From assembly GCA_028023455.1 (NCBI GenBank), contig JAQFVV010012394.1, positions 20,480,353 through 20,544,352 of the forward strand: 64,000 nt of DNA, given 5' to 3'. This document shows positions 25,115 to 35,908 of this stretch, piece by piece. Origin of the DNA: Epiperipatus broadwayi. Taxonomy: Eukaryota; Onychophora; Udeonychophora; Euonychophora; Peripatidae. A model generated the notes under the pieces. The model was not told where the DNA came from. It saw nothing but the letters and a program-made list of their open reading frames with translations, and searched no databases. How positions within the stretch are numbered: position 1 is the first letter of the stretch; each line of letters opens with the position of its first letter. A program made the translations under genes and the position numbers.

Positions 25115-26335
25115 GCAAAGTTGGATATATATATATACCATATTGTTTTAAATATAAGATGCCCTTGAATTTAAGACACAATAGGATTTTAAACCCCCAA
25201 AATTAGAAAAAAAATTAAATAGGAAACTAATATAAATACAATAAACTCACCTAATGTTTTGTGAATCTTCTTCAGATATATGGTACTTTCACTTTCTACA
25301 TCTTCATTTTCAGAACTTGAATCCTCATCTTCACTGTTCCAGCAGATGCATCATCTTCAGGTTATTTAAATTGCAGCCGAACATTATAATTTTATTGATA
25401 ATTTGATTTCATATGAAAGTACATTTTTCTATTAAAATCTGAATCATTCTTCTAAAATTTATATTTTTACAAATATTTTCTGAAAAAAATTTAAAATGTG
25501 TAAAGAAAGAGTCTAAAGCATTCATTTTCACTTTGAAATTCAAAACAAAACCATTGGAATTGTCAAAATTATCAAACTAATGTTAAAACATTCTAAAATG
25601 TATGTTTTCACTTTAAAACTCAAAAGGAAGCTATTGGAACTATCAAAATTTTGACAGACACTCTCTTGTGTAGAAAACAAGAAATAACCAATCAACATCT
25701 TGGAGGGTAGACTCTTATCTCATTGTTATATTGATTTTTTAGTTAGAAAATATTCTAAAGATTATTCAGTAAAGTTTTCTTGCTAAAATAATGGTAAAAT
25801 TGGCAAAATAACATTAAAAGATTCTAAAACATATATTTTCACTTTAAAAATCAAAATGAAAATATCGGAATTGTAATCATTGGCAAAATAATGTTAAATA
25901 AAATCAAAAAAAGCTCTCGGAATTGTCAAAAATTTTGACAGGTGCTCTCTTATGTAGAGAATAGTAAACAACCAATCAGCACCTTGGAAGGCAGGTACTT
26001 ATCTCATTGTTATATTAATTTGTTAGCTGCAAAAATATTATAAAGGTTATTCAATAAATTTTTCTCGATAAAATATCGGTACAATTGGCAAAATAACATT
26101 AAAAGTAGCAGTTTGAGAGTTAGTCATTTATGAAATTAATCCAAAAAATATTTGTTAAAGATTTAATACACTATTTTACACAGGAAATGGTCATTATACA
26201 TGCATAAGTGTAGCATAAAGCAAAGATCCACAAAAATAAGATGTTTTTTTTTTTAATTTAAGATGCAACCCTTTTTTAGGGGTTCAAAATTTGGGAAAAA
26301 AGTGTTTTATATTCAAGGGGACAATAGTTAAACAA
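25115..26335. mobile_element. Probable pogo/Tigger-like DNA transposon, non-autonomous
   Basis: Left end contains CCCTTGAATTTAAGACAC (about 25162-25179); the right end, on the opposite strand, contains CCCTTGAATATAAAACAC (about 26307-26324), the style of pogo-like termini. On the minus strand 25345-25240 encodes an acidic, Ser/Glu-rich run (SEDEDSSSENEDVESES) followed by a basic stretch, as seen at the C terminus of pogo/CENP-B transposases. The inner part (about 25480-26105) holds a ~285-bp unit repeated: e.g. CTCTCTTGTGTAGA at 25661 and CTCTCTTATGTAGA at 25944, with a partial third unit before it. No intact transposase. Confidence 0.45.
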
Positions 26336-26429
26336 ACTATTATATAATTAAGTTACTCTCTTAGCAAACAGCATTTACAACATTCAACATTTCTTATTAA
26401 CCATTATCAATTTTGATTACATTAAAAAC

Positions 26430-26535
26430 CTTATGCAATTTGGTGCAGTTTTGGAAATCCTAGAAACGATTCTGCTACTCACAGATCCTTTACTTGGATT
26501 TCTTATAAACACCCAAGCAATAAAGCCATATGTCT
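26430..26535 (+). repeat. SINE D copy
   Basis: 'atttggtgcagttttgg' start, then 'tgctactcacagatcc', then the family D end CAAGCAATAAAGCCATATG. Confidence 0.5.
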
Positions 26536-27317
26536 TTTTTTATTACATTAAAATATAAAACAGAAACCTCACTTTGTATTTCCATATAAAGTATTGAAAT
26601 AGCGGACGATGATAAAATAAAATATCAAATACACAAATATGCTGACAGATTGCCGACAATATTGCAATTTCATTAACTTCTTGACTAATTTATAACTTTA
26701 CCCTATTATTTATTACTGTCTATAATACAATCTAGTTACACAACTTATACAGAGTTTAAAAAAATATTTATATTTTCTATCTTAATGCAACTAACTTTGA
26801 TAATGGTTTTGTAAAATTTGGCTGGATATCGCAAGTATTTGGTAAGAAAACATATAGCTGGAAATGGATATTAATCTCATTCTCTGCTTTTAATTATAAG
26901 TAATTTATTGTTGCAAAATTCTTCTGCATTGCAGCTTTTATTCTTTGGTTTATATCTTTATTTTCTAAATAATTCCCACAAAATGAAGCATTTTTATTCA
27001 GAAAAATATAAAATGAGAGATCTGGAATGTAATGTGAATATATTTAGAGATTTAATCGTATTTAAAATTTTCTGCTTAAAGTGAAACTTACATATTATTT
27101 ACTTAGCCCTGTATAGATTGGCTTAATGGTGAAACTGCAGATTTAAGAGCTAAAAATTTTAATTGATTCTCAGTTAAGTAACTGCATGGAACATTTAATA
27201 CTTTGTCTATCATTCAGACTCATAAACATTGCATGGCTTCCTGATAAATTAATCACATGGTTAATAATAAAACATCACATGATCATTTCTTATGTTTATA
27301 CAAGCTGTTAAACCAGT
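26536..27317. other. Spacer with tRNA-like SINE E piece (27105-27185)
   Basis: 27105-27185 ('attggcttaatggtgaaact', 'gatttaagagctaaaa') matches 40285-40350 ('cttagctcggtggcaaag', 'aatttaagagctaaaa'); both look like tRNA-like heads with an A box only. The rest is featureless. Confidence 0.4.
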
Positions 27318-27615
27318 AATAACTCTCTATATGTTAATACCCCCCAGTGCAAGCCATAGTAATCAAGGGATGCTAGAAAATTTGACCATTAGTATTGCTA
27401 TCTAGTGACTATTCACCTACTGTGAGCATTGCTCCAAGATTTTGGTGCAGTGCTTTCAGATTCAAGGCTCCTCACTGATGAACCCTAAGCTAGAAACTAA
27501 TGTGGGTGTATTGGATGAATAGGCACTGGATAGGGATTGTAATGCCCAAACCTTCCAGCATCCATTGATTACTATGGCTTGCATTGAGTAGCACTATTGT
27601 ATGTAGAAAGTTGCT
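27318..27615. mobile_element. Foldback MITE family B
   Basis: Left: AACTCTCTATATG..., 'cagtgcaagccatagtaatcaa'. Right: 'ccattgattactatggcttgcattgagtagcactattgtatg', the complement. Inner blocks 'ggtgcagtgctttcagattc' and 'gaaactaatgtgggtgtattgg' are shared with the 41.85 and 60.77-kb copies. Outside the left end is a conserved 'acatcacatgatcatttcttatg' flank that recurs beside other copies and may be the true end. No coding capacity. Confidence 0.8.
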
Positions 27616-28142
27616 AATGATAAATAATAATTATTCATGTGAGATTTTGAATTACAAATACATATTTCATGCTTTTATTAACTTTAATAAAAATAAACAT
27701 TATTCTGTTTAACATTTCCACTAATACTGGAATTATTTTTAGAGACCATAAATAAAAACCAAAAAAAAAATTAAATGTGACCACAGAAAATTTCTAATTT
27801 GGGGAATACATATAACCTAAGTGAAAGATAAGGTTACTGTCACACAATCATTTTTAATAAAATAAAACATTCATAAGATATGAAAGAATAATGATTAAGG
27901 AACAAAATATATTATGGCTTTATTTAATGTAACATGTTAAATGATGTGTAATTTCTATCTTATAACTTAATGTTGTTTAAAACATGTTTTAAAAATAAAA
28001 ATAAATATTTTTTATTACAAAAGTATTATTATTTATATATAATGTATTCTCATTTTATAGTCTTTATCATTCTTATATCGTCTCCTTTACTTTTTTTTTT
28101 GCATTTATATACATTATATTTTTATAAATTTCCCCATGTCAT

Positions 28143-28285
28143 TTTAATGCAATTTTTATATAATTCCTCCTTTATTTTTCTAACAGTTTCGACTGTTCTG
28201 CAGTCTTCATCAGAACTTTTTGTAACTGTCTTCTAATAAAGTCTGTTAGAAATAAAGGAGAAATTATATAAAAATTGCATTAAAG
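28143..28285. repeat. Foldback repeat with hammerhead-like motif in its loop
   Basis: Arms of about 41 bases (28143-28188 and 28243-28285; AATGCAATTTTTATATAATT at the left, complement at the right). On the minus strand the loop reads CTGATGA, then GACTG / CAGTC able to pair, then GAAAC. That is the hammerhead order, but an extra A separates CTGATGA from the stem, so it is not a canonical core. Confidence 0.7.
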
Positions 28286-28867
28286 TGTATATGAGATTTA
28301 TAAAAAAAGATATATATGTGAATTTATAGTCTGTACTCCTACTTTTTTTAAAGTTTTTAATGATTTTTTAAGTATTAATGTTTATAATTTTAAAACTACA
28401 TAAATAAAAATAAAAATTTTGAATTTATATTATTCTTCAACAAAATTTTTTTTTTTTTTAAAAAAAAAAGATAACACTATTTATATGGGGGATATTTTTG
28501 TTTTATAGTTTTTAGTTTTACATTTGTTTTGTGAGACTTCTTTCTAAACTGTATTGTTTACAATTTTATAATTTTAAAACAAAAGTAAACAAAACAATGT
28601 AAATGAAAACAACATTAGCTTTTCTGTTTTGTTTTGTTTTTTTTGACATTTACATGAGATGTAACTTGAAAATTCCATTTGCTATACAAATTTTAAATTA
28701 TTTACAAAAAAGTATTCATTGTATAATTTATTCCCTCCGTAATAATCCTACTATATGTTTCATTTATACACCATTTACAGAAGTCATCTATATATGAAAG
28801 TAAGATATAATTTAAATGTTAACTTTTTCAAAATTATTTCAGCAGCAATTTTTTTTTTTTTTTAACA
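28286..28867. other. Very A/T-rich, homopolymer tracts
   Basis: Contains a T run followed by an A run at 28447-28470 and other T tracts. Short ORFs here are hydrophobic low-complexity artefacts. Confidence 0.5.
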
Positions 28868-29125
28868 TTTATGCCACTTAGTGTAAGCTTTAGTAATAAA
28901 TAATCTCAAATGGTGATGCTAAATAAATTTCTGTCCAATATCTCTAGGTTAGTATTTATCCTGTAGTTTTTATCAAGGAAAAGATTTGATATCAGATGAG
29001 TGCACCTAGATCATATTTTTTCCCTATCATTGGGTAGGGATTTATTAAGCACTAATATCTGGCATGGCATAATCTGGCATCTATTGATTACTGAAGCTTA
29101 CACTAGATGGCATAAATGCAGTGAG
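28868..29125. mobile_element. Foldback MITE family B, diverged
   Basis: Left 'atgccacttagtgtaagctttagtaat' pairs with right 'attactgaagcttacactagatggcat'. The inner ATCTAGGTGCACTCATCTGATATC-type block pairs across the loop. Ends less conserved than in the other copies. Confidence 0.65.
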
Positions 29126-30885
29126 AAAAACAAATTTACTGCTGAACAGCATTTGTGTAATCAGGTGTCATGGGATGTTACATAGATCAAAATTATTTTT
29201 AATGATTTAAAATTTGCTAATTAATTATAAATAAATAATTAATCTCTTCATATAAACATCCTATTTGTTAATATACAAATCACTGTTAAGTTTTCTCTTA
29301 CTCCTCCTATTTTTACTTATGATTTTTAAAAATATAACCACACACACACACACACACACTATAACTACGAACTGACTATTTCATGCAAGAGTGTGACCCT
29401 ATCTAGATCAAGTTTAATATATATGTATGTAAACCAAATAAACTTTCAATTTAAACAACATGACTACATTTAGTATTTTACCATTTTACAATCTATTTAA
29501 CATTTTAATGTCTGTCACATTTCTAGCTAAGTCAGACTCAAATATTCATTTTAAAACTTTCACTTTTTAAAATAAAATTTATTTCAATTTAAAAATAATA
29601 ATCCTAGATTAAGTATTAGTTTATTTTATTTTCTTAGATTTGGCAGTACCTTGCTATAGATGTGGATCTCCGTGTAGTATTTCTAATCATCTTTTTTAAA
29701 GTTTAAACACACATTCAGGAGTTATAGTAACTATTGTTTAAAGGCCAATATAAACATGGACCTGAACTGAACCAATCATTATTAGTATCAAAACTATATA
29801 TGGTATCAAATTACAAATGACTGCATAATATCACATGGTCAATCTCATTACTAGGGTAACCATATACATGTCTGTATAAATTTGTATAACCAACACAAAC
29901 ACATATGCACATACTAATATTATTTTATTTATCTAAAGCCGAGTTTGAATGTAAGTTCTGGCTTATTAATTAACATTATACTGATATAAGAAGGCTTTAG
30001 TTATATTCCTTCTAAAATTCATGATCAAATTTTAATATCAAACTGAATTTTGCAAATGTACTTAAATAAAAAAAAAAAATTGCTATATTTGCTGTGAACT
30101 CGGCTGGATGAGCGATGTCAGGTTTGATTGACAGAAACATGTGTTAACTGATTTTTAATCAAACATTGTTATATAGTAAGACCATAAATTTCTATAAATG
30201 GTATAATTATAAATTTATTTAAACGCACATTGATTACGATTACCTAAGTAATATTTATTAAGGCTTTAACCTCAAGAATATGCATGTAAAAATGCGATAT
30301 TAGGGACCTCTACAGGTCTTAACCACAAGCTTACGCCTTGGAAGAAAAGAGGGGAACCTTCTTTACTTCAACCTACTTTCTATTTAAATAGGTGAAGCTG
30401 AAGCGATTAGATTTAAGAGCGTGAAGCTATTCAATACTTCACTGATTGAGTCCACGTTTCTTATTCCACATTAATACTCACGAAATCTTTCAATTTACGA
30501 GACAATGGAAAGATCTTATAAATGGTATAAGTAGAATAATATTTATAGGAAATAATGTCAGTGTATAATGCTATCAGAAATTAAATATCAAATCACTCTT
30601 GTGTCGAACTTTTATATTTGCATCCACAAAGGGTGTGGCTGAAATTTCGTCATGTTTGGAGACTGAGTTGATATATAAATTAAAGAGATTGCCTGTTATT
30701 AAAGCAATTAAAATGTAAATAATATATATTTAATTGAAAATGCTTTTGTATGAATGAAATATAACACAGATTATAAAATAATAATAATAATTTTGTAAGA
30801 AAATGCAAATCATTTATTTAAATGAGCAATACATTATACAGGCTTAAACCTGCATTTATATATGTAATATATGCGGGAATCGAAC
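29126..30885. other. No gene seen; CA microsatellite at 29337-29359
   Basis: A (CA) run of about ten units lies at 29337-29359. 30300-30560 is somewhat richer in G+C and not repeated elsewhere in the window, but no frame or splice-bounded exon stands out. Confidence 0.45.
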
Positions 30886-31085
30886 TCAGACTTTCACACG
30901 ACCCATTACTCTCAGTGCCATCTCATATTGTTGACCCACCTGATCTATACCAACTGATGATTGCTGGTTTAGCATGAAATATGTATATTGGTGATTGTTT
31001 ATCTTTTCAACATGTATATGATCAGGTGGATCAGCAATATGAGATGGCACTGAGAGTAATGGGTCATGTAAAAGTCTAAGTTTAA
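30886..31085. repeat. Palindrome of a tRNA-like repeat (SINE G)
   Basis: Arms 30888-30952 and 31022-31085 are reverse complements (GATCAGGTGGRTCARCAATA, GAGATGGCACTGAGAGTAAT, GGGTC.TGTRAAAGTCT). Read on the minus strand, the left arm continues into AGTTCGATTCCCGC, a good B box, while GATGGCACTGAGAGTAATGG can serve as A box. The right arm has lost the B box. Confidence 0.7.
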
Positions 31086-32335
31086 ATGAGCAATATAAAT
31101 GTTTATATTAATTTAAATACTAAATATGACTTTCAACTGTTTTATGATAATTAGTTTCATCTTCATTATAAAAAGTGTAATAAATGAAAGCATAACTTTT
31201 ATAATTAAGCTGAAGGTGGGTAGATATAAACAGTTAAAAGTGATATTTAATATTTATATCAATATAATAAATTATGATTTCATAATTGATTTATATGTTT
31301 AAATACTTTTTAAGAAATATTTTTTGAGTGAAGAATATAATAATCTGATTGATACCAAGCCTTGCAATAGTAACCAATATATATATATATATATTTAACA
31401 AAAACATGCAATGGAGTCACTAACTATACTAAATTTTATTATAAGCCCCTGTTGCATTGCAAAGTAATATAATAGTTTACATTTTATTGATAAACATTAA
31501 TTGAAATAGAATACATATTATTTATTAAACTCTAAGTGTATATATATAATATGCATTAAAAAGATTATAGCCTCTCAAAAATTTAAAAAAATAATAATAA
31601 CTTAATTATTGTTAATAACTTGTGGAGACACATTCACATATATATTGTTGAGTGTGTGTTCATTCATCGTTCACTGAAACAATAAGAATAAAAAAAAACC
31701 AACTAATTACCATATTTTTAAAATAAAATAATTAAAGAAATGTCAGACCTTCATCATTATTGAATATGCTAGAGATGATATTCTTCTTCAATAACTTTTT
31801 TCTCTTATAAAAACATAATATTGGTTTTGTTATTGAAAATTTAGGAATTCTCTAATTTAAATAACATTTTAAAATCACCATCAACTTTTAATACGTTGTA
31901 AAATTTTGTGAAACTTTTATCATTATGCTCAGAAAGTATTTTATTATACAAATTACCGCACATCAAAGTTGGAAAGTCTAATGAAAATTAAAATAAAATG
32001 TATGTGCTTTCAACATAAACTGTTGAAATTTTTATTCATGTATATATTTATATATGACACTCAGGGAATGAAAATGGCTGCCAAATATTGTAAAAGTTGT
32101 GAATTTTAATGGTTTTCTTTTATATGTCTACTTACATTTTCTTTGGATAGTATATAATTAGTCATGTAATTAGTTACAACATAATTCGTACTTCTACTAT
32201 ATACTGCAACAACATATTTTAATTAAAAAATTCTACATATTAAAAGATCAACAAAAATGATTAACCAAAAACTATAAAATAATGTAGTTATGAATAAAAC
32301 AATACAATAAAAAAGGAAAAAAGTATAGTAATGAT
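31086..32335. other. No recognised feature
   Basis: A+T-rich with short AT microsatellites near 31376 and 31540; no gene or repeat family identified. Confidence 0.5.
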
Positions 32336-33045
32336 GGAGTAGATAGTGGATGCATAAGTTAGTTTCTGGAAGGTTTTCACAATCATTTTCTAAATTTTCA
32401 ATTACAAATTTTATCAAACTATACAGTTGAATACCAGCATGGTTTCAGGTTCATACAGCAGTAGTTGGCTGGCTAGTATTTCAGAGAACGTTCTCAAGAT
32501 AAATGTTTTTGAAAATTATCTCATACAAAAGTCTTTTGAATTTGGTTCTTCAGAGCTGAAATAGACATTGTTCAAAAGGTTTATAAATATACCATTTCTT
32601 TGGGCCTCTTATCCCAAAAGTAACAGAATCCATTCCTGATGACCAACAGAAAGAGGTTATGCAGAAGCTTCACAGGCATGTCTCCAAATGTGTTAAAGAT
32701 TACAATAGGGGATTGAATATGTTTACAGTTTATTATCAATGCATTTCAAGGCCAAATCTTTACATTATTTATAAACTCTTACAGTTTTAGAGTTATAGAA
32801 TGTATTCTTGAACATTGCACAGCTGAAAAAACAATTCCTGTTTTGGAAAAACTTCATCAGAATAAAGAGAAGCTAGTACAGGATCATTGTGGGAATTTTG
32901 TGATTTAGTACCTGTTTAAGCATAGAAGATCTGGCAATGAAAGACATATCAGCAAAGTGTTACATCTTAGCGTTAGTTTTCTTGCCACATTTTTGAGAAA
33001 TGTTTGATTCATGCTTCTTGGGCAGACAGACCATGCTAATTGAGA
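32336..33045 (+). pseudogene. Pumilio-family (PUF domain) retropseudogene
   Basis: Degraded copy of an animal Pumilio RNA-binding domain, which in life binds 3' UTR motifs and represses mRNAs in the cytoplasm. Read in shifting frames: FLEGFHNHFLNFQLQ (N-terminal cap, from 32363), EYQHGFRFIQQ (repeat 1), FENYLIQKSFEFGS (repeat 2), ESIPDDQQKEVMQKLHRHVS (repeat 3), KCVKDYN (repeat 4), QFIINAFQGQIF then FRVIECILEHCTAEKTIPVL (repeats 4-5, from 32726), KLVQDHCGNFVI (repeat 6) and EKCLIHASWADR (repeat 7, about 32996-33031). Repeat order is preserved with no intron-like gaps, so a processed (reverse-transcribed) copy is likely. It has several frameshifts and an in-frame TAG replacing the conserved Gln of repeat 6. 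Repeat 8 is missing; a MITE begins about 85 bp downstream. Confidence 0.85.
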
Positions 33046-33129
33046 ACAATTTGTAAAAAGATACATAAGTGAAATTTGTGAATTTAAATTTATAAATTTC
33101 TAATTTAAAAAAATTATATTTAAAATTTT

Positions 33130-33977
33130 TGTTATCGTCGATTAGCCCCTGCACACCATCTGATGTCGCTGTTGCTAATCAAAAATCAATAGATATAACT
33201 TTACCGGGCTGATTTACAATTTACTTTCTTTTACATTACAACATGTCAGTGCGTAGCACTGGAATTTGCAGGGAGGGGGATCCAATGTCTTTGCCAATCT
33301 GAAGGATTGTCTATCACATGTGAGACCATTTTTAAAACATTAGCCATCTCAGCATATAGCGCTGGAATTGGCAGGGAGGGGGATCCGATGGTTTTGATGA
33401 TCTAAAGGATCGTCCGTCACAACATAACAACATTTTTAAAAACAAAATTGTTTAATAAAATCTAATATTTCCCTTTTTCAATTAGCATCTGATCAAAAAA
33501 ATTTTTTTTCAACACTATTTTAAAACAATCTATGAAATACAATTCGACTTGAAAATTCCTCTCTGATCAAGCCAAGCTTATGCTTTGAAAGTCTCACAGC
33601 TGTCCTTGTGCAAAATGTTTTACGTGTGACTTCTATAAAATGCTGGAATGTACACATTTGAAATTCATTTAACCTTAAAAATGTGTGTACGGAAGCGTGT
33701 CTTTTGTCTTACAATTAATACTATCTAAAACTACATCGTCATATAAAAAAGAAGTGCTTCGAATGCACATGCAAAGACTTAGGACAACTTGAATTCTACA
33801 CACCCTCACATCATACTGTAGCAGTCTGTGAAGTGTGCAATAGTACTGCAAAGCACAAAAGCTGCTTAGTGGCCAATATGAACTGTTCTATAGGCTGCAT
33901 GAGCAGTATATTTCTGTGCTTTTACATGGAAACAGTGACATCGGGAGGTGTGCGAGGGCTAATCGATGACAACCAAT
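33130..33977. mobile_element. MITE-like element with ~45-bp terminal inverted repeats
   Basis: Left end GTTATCGTCGATTAGCCCC, TGCACACC, GATGTCGCTGTT; right end the complement (GTGACATCGGGAGGTGTGCG, AGGGCTAATCGATGACAAC). About 850 bp with no coding capacity. Inside, a ~105-bp segment is directly repeated (33240-33340 and 33344-33440), each unit holding GCACTGGAATTTGCAGGGAG / GCGCTGGAATTGGCAGGGAG and then GGGGATCC. The interior also has 'tacacaccctcacat' and 'tttctgtgcttttacatgg', shared with the 16.2-kb MITE. Confidence 0.8.
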
Positions 33978-34387
33978 TTTTTTTAACAGTGGACTACAGA
34001 TATCCAAGATAGTGAGTTTTGGAATTGAAGGAATATGTTATTGAAAGTAAAAAAGGAAATTAACCTCATCATAAAATCTTACTGGACGCTGAACATTTAG
34101 AATTAACATTTACTTTTTAATTATCAAATAATATTTTAATTTTAAATATCTTTTTAATGTTTCAATATAAACAAATAATACTAACATAGTTGTCTATGCT
34201 CTTTACATATACCCAAACTTCCAAAAATCGTTGTCAGGATTTGATTGTATTTTTTTAAAATAGCGAAAAGACTTCAGATGACTATTGGTCAGTCAAAATT
34301 ATCTGCTGTTTTTGGAAGTTTGGGTATGATAAAATATTTTATTTGTATTGTGTAAACTTCTTTGAAGAGTATCCTGACGGTTTATGA
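33978..34387. other. Spacer with small hairpin
   Basis: CATACCCAAACTTCCAAAAA near 34208 is reverse-complemented at 34309-34328 (TTTTTGGAAGTTTGGGTATG), giving a ~120-bp inverted repeat. Nothing else identified. Confidence 0.55.
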
Positions 34388-34690
34388 TGGTATTTTAAAT
34401 ATTATAATGTGTTGGACTATTTCCATCATCTATCATTAAATGTTAAATGTCTTGAAAATTCTAAACTTTATTTAAACTTTTAAGATACAAACAACTGTTA
34501 GTAATAACACACAAACAGACAATACGAGTTAGAAGATTACACTACATTTCGAGTGGTATTATTCTCCGCTCTTCATCAGGTGTTTCTGGCCTGACCAGTG
34601 ACGATACTAGCATAAGAGTCAAACTTTCATCTTTAGATTCTTGAATATCAAATTTTAAGACAATGCTATAACCAACAGAGCTATCAAAAA
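34388..34690 (-). repeat. SINE A, minus-strand copy
   Basis: On the minus strand: tRNA-like head near 34690-34650, then CACCTGATGAAGAGCGGAG, AATAATACC, ACTCGAAATG (the best preserved hammerhead-like centre of this family: CTGATGA, GAG/CTC stem, GAAA), then the tail GTGTTATTACTAACAGTTG, TTTAAATAAAGTTTAG, ATAGTCCAACACAT. Confidence 0.8.
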
Positions 34691-34995
34691 GTTGTGTAAT
34701 CTATTAGTCCGTGTTTTCTTTTTGTGAATTATTATTAACAGTTGTATGTATCTGAAAAGTTTAAATAAAGTTTAAAATTTTCTAGACTTTCAATATTTAA
34801 TTCCAAGAGATTGTAAAAGACCCAGAAAGAGACCACATGTGAGATAGAAGGATGAAATAAGAAAGTGTGCAGGGGTGATGTGGAGAAGAGAAGCTAAAGA
34901 TCGGAGAAGATGGATTAAACTTGGAGAGACCTTCATCCTGCAGTGGATTGATAATGGTTGATGATGATGATGGAAATAATCCAACATATTGATTA
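34691..34995 (+). repeat. SINE A 3' half, interrupted by an RTE 3' end
   Basis: 34691-34798 matches the SINE A tail (GTGTAATCTATTAGTCCGTG, ATTATTAACAGTTG, TTTAAATAAAGTTTAAAATT, TTCTAGACTTTCAATATTTA). The last block GATGGAAATAATCCAACATA appears only after the RTE piece, at 34967-34988. With the minus copy at 34388-34690 it forms another head-to-head pair. Confidence 0.75.
34803..34966 (+). pseudogene. RTE-type LINE 3' end with (ATG)n tail
   Basis: One frame (34803-34961) reads CKRPRKRPHVR, stop, KDEIRKCAGVMWRREAKD, RRRWIKLGETFILQWIDNG, stop. This is the C-terminal end of RTE-clade polymerase proteins (GRP..RW.DEI ... W...A.DR..W..LGE.F..QW). A single in-frame TAG replaces the Trp of RW. TGATGATGATGG follows, matching the short microsatellite tails of RTE elements. 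The same C-terminal wording occurs in the 48.7-kb remnant, so they belong to one family. 5'-truncated, as usual for LINE insertions. Confidence 0.8.
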
Positions 34996-35140
34996 AAACA
35001 GTGTGTCAATATTGTTTGTTTATAATAGTACTAACATAGCCAATGCCGACAAGTTAACAAAATAGAAGAATATTTGATATTTAAATTTTAAAGTTTACTG
35101 AGCATCTTAAAAGTTAGTAGCAAAGTCATATTTTCTATTG

Positions 35141-35220
35141 TCAAGCGTTGGTAGCCGAGAGGTCAGCGCAGCCGCGGGTTCGCTTCCCGGTTGATGCTTT
35201 AACTTATGAAAAAAAAAACA
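35141..35220 (+). repeat. SINE C copy, internally deleted
   Basis: GTCAAGCGTTGGTAGCCGAG, AGGTCAGCGCAGC, then directly GCGGGTTCGCTTCCCGG (B box) and TTGATGCTTTAACTTATG plus an A tail. The ~25 bases between the boxes seen in other copies are missing. Intact A and B boxes. Confidence 0.85.
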
Positions 35221-35809
35221 CTCATATTTTCTATCATATAATTCTGATACATAATGCTTTACTTAAACGACTTTAAAAAAAAAAAAAGATGTATTTTTTC
35301 AAACATGCTACTTGAGAAATCGTATAAAAACATTAACTACTGTAATTTATATTTCAGATTTGCAATGATAATTTTAAGCTCGTACAAAACTACATAAAAT
35401 ATTATCAGAATTTTATTTTTATTTAAATTAAGTAAGAAATTGAAATTATTCAACACAGATGTTATATATTATTGATAATGAAACTGCACTATGTAGCGAT
35501 TGTTTTTTTTTTAACTATTCATTATTGCAACATTTCAAACATTAGATTAACATACAGAGATCTGATGGAACGTAGGGATCTTTTTTAAATGTCACGTAGA
35601 ACATTTTTAAAATGATTAAATTATAATAAGTAGATTTTTTTTCTTCTGTTAAATTTGTAATTCAAAACTTAGTTCCATTTGAATAAATTTGGAAACTCAA
35701 AAATTTATAAATAAATAAGCAATTTTATTTCTTATATATATAAATAATAAAAAAATTGTTAAAAACAAAATTTTTTTTACTTACATTTTTCAGATAAAAA
35801 ATAAATAGT
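35221..35809. other. No recognised feature
   Basis: A+T-rich spacer between two SINE C copies. Confidence 0.5.
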
Positions 35810-35908
35810 TGGTCGAGAGGTCAGCGCAACTGCCTTGCACTTGCAGGCAGTTGCCCGGGTTGTGGGTTCGCGTCCCGGCCGATGCTATGACACTTAAAAA
35901 AAAAAAGT
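35810..35908 (+). repeat. SINE C copy
   Basis: TTGGTCGAGAGGTCAGCGCA, CTGCCTTGCACTTGCAGGC, GTTGTGGGTTCGCGTCCCGG, CCGATGCTATGACAC, then A tail. Lacks the first ~10 bases of the family. B box intact. Confidence 0.85.

Noticed and set aside
27970-28236. 88-codon hydrophobic ORF as a membrane protein
   Set aside because: Low-complexity A/T-rich sequence gives Phe/Ile/Leu/Tyr by composition; the 3' part is a foldback arm.
30300-30560. Possible host exon or LTR
   Set aside because: Slightly richer in G+C, but no open frame, splice pair or second copy was found.
34790-35009. Two overlapping minus-strand ORFs of 65-70 codons
   Set aside because: They are shadows of the plus-strand RTE C-terminus.
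35141-35220. A functional tRNA gene
   Set aside because: A and B boxes are good, but the acceptor stem does not pair, the anticodon arm is deleted, an A tail follows, and four relatives exist: a SINE.
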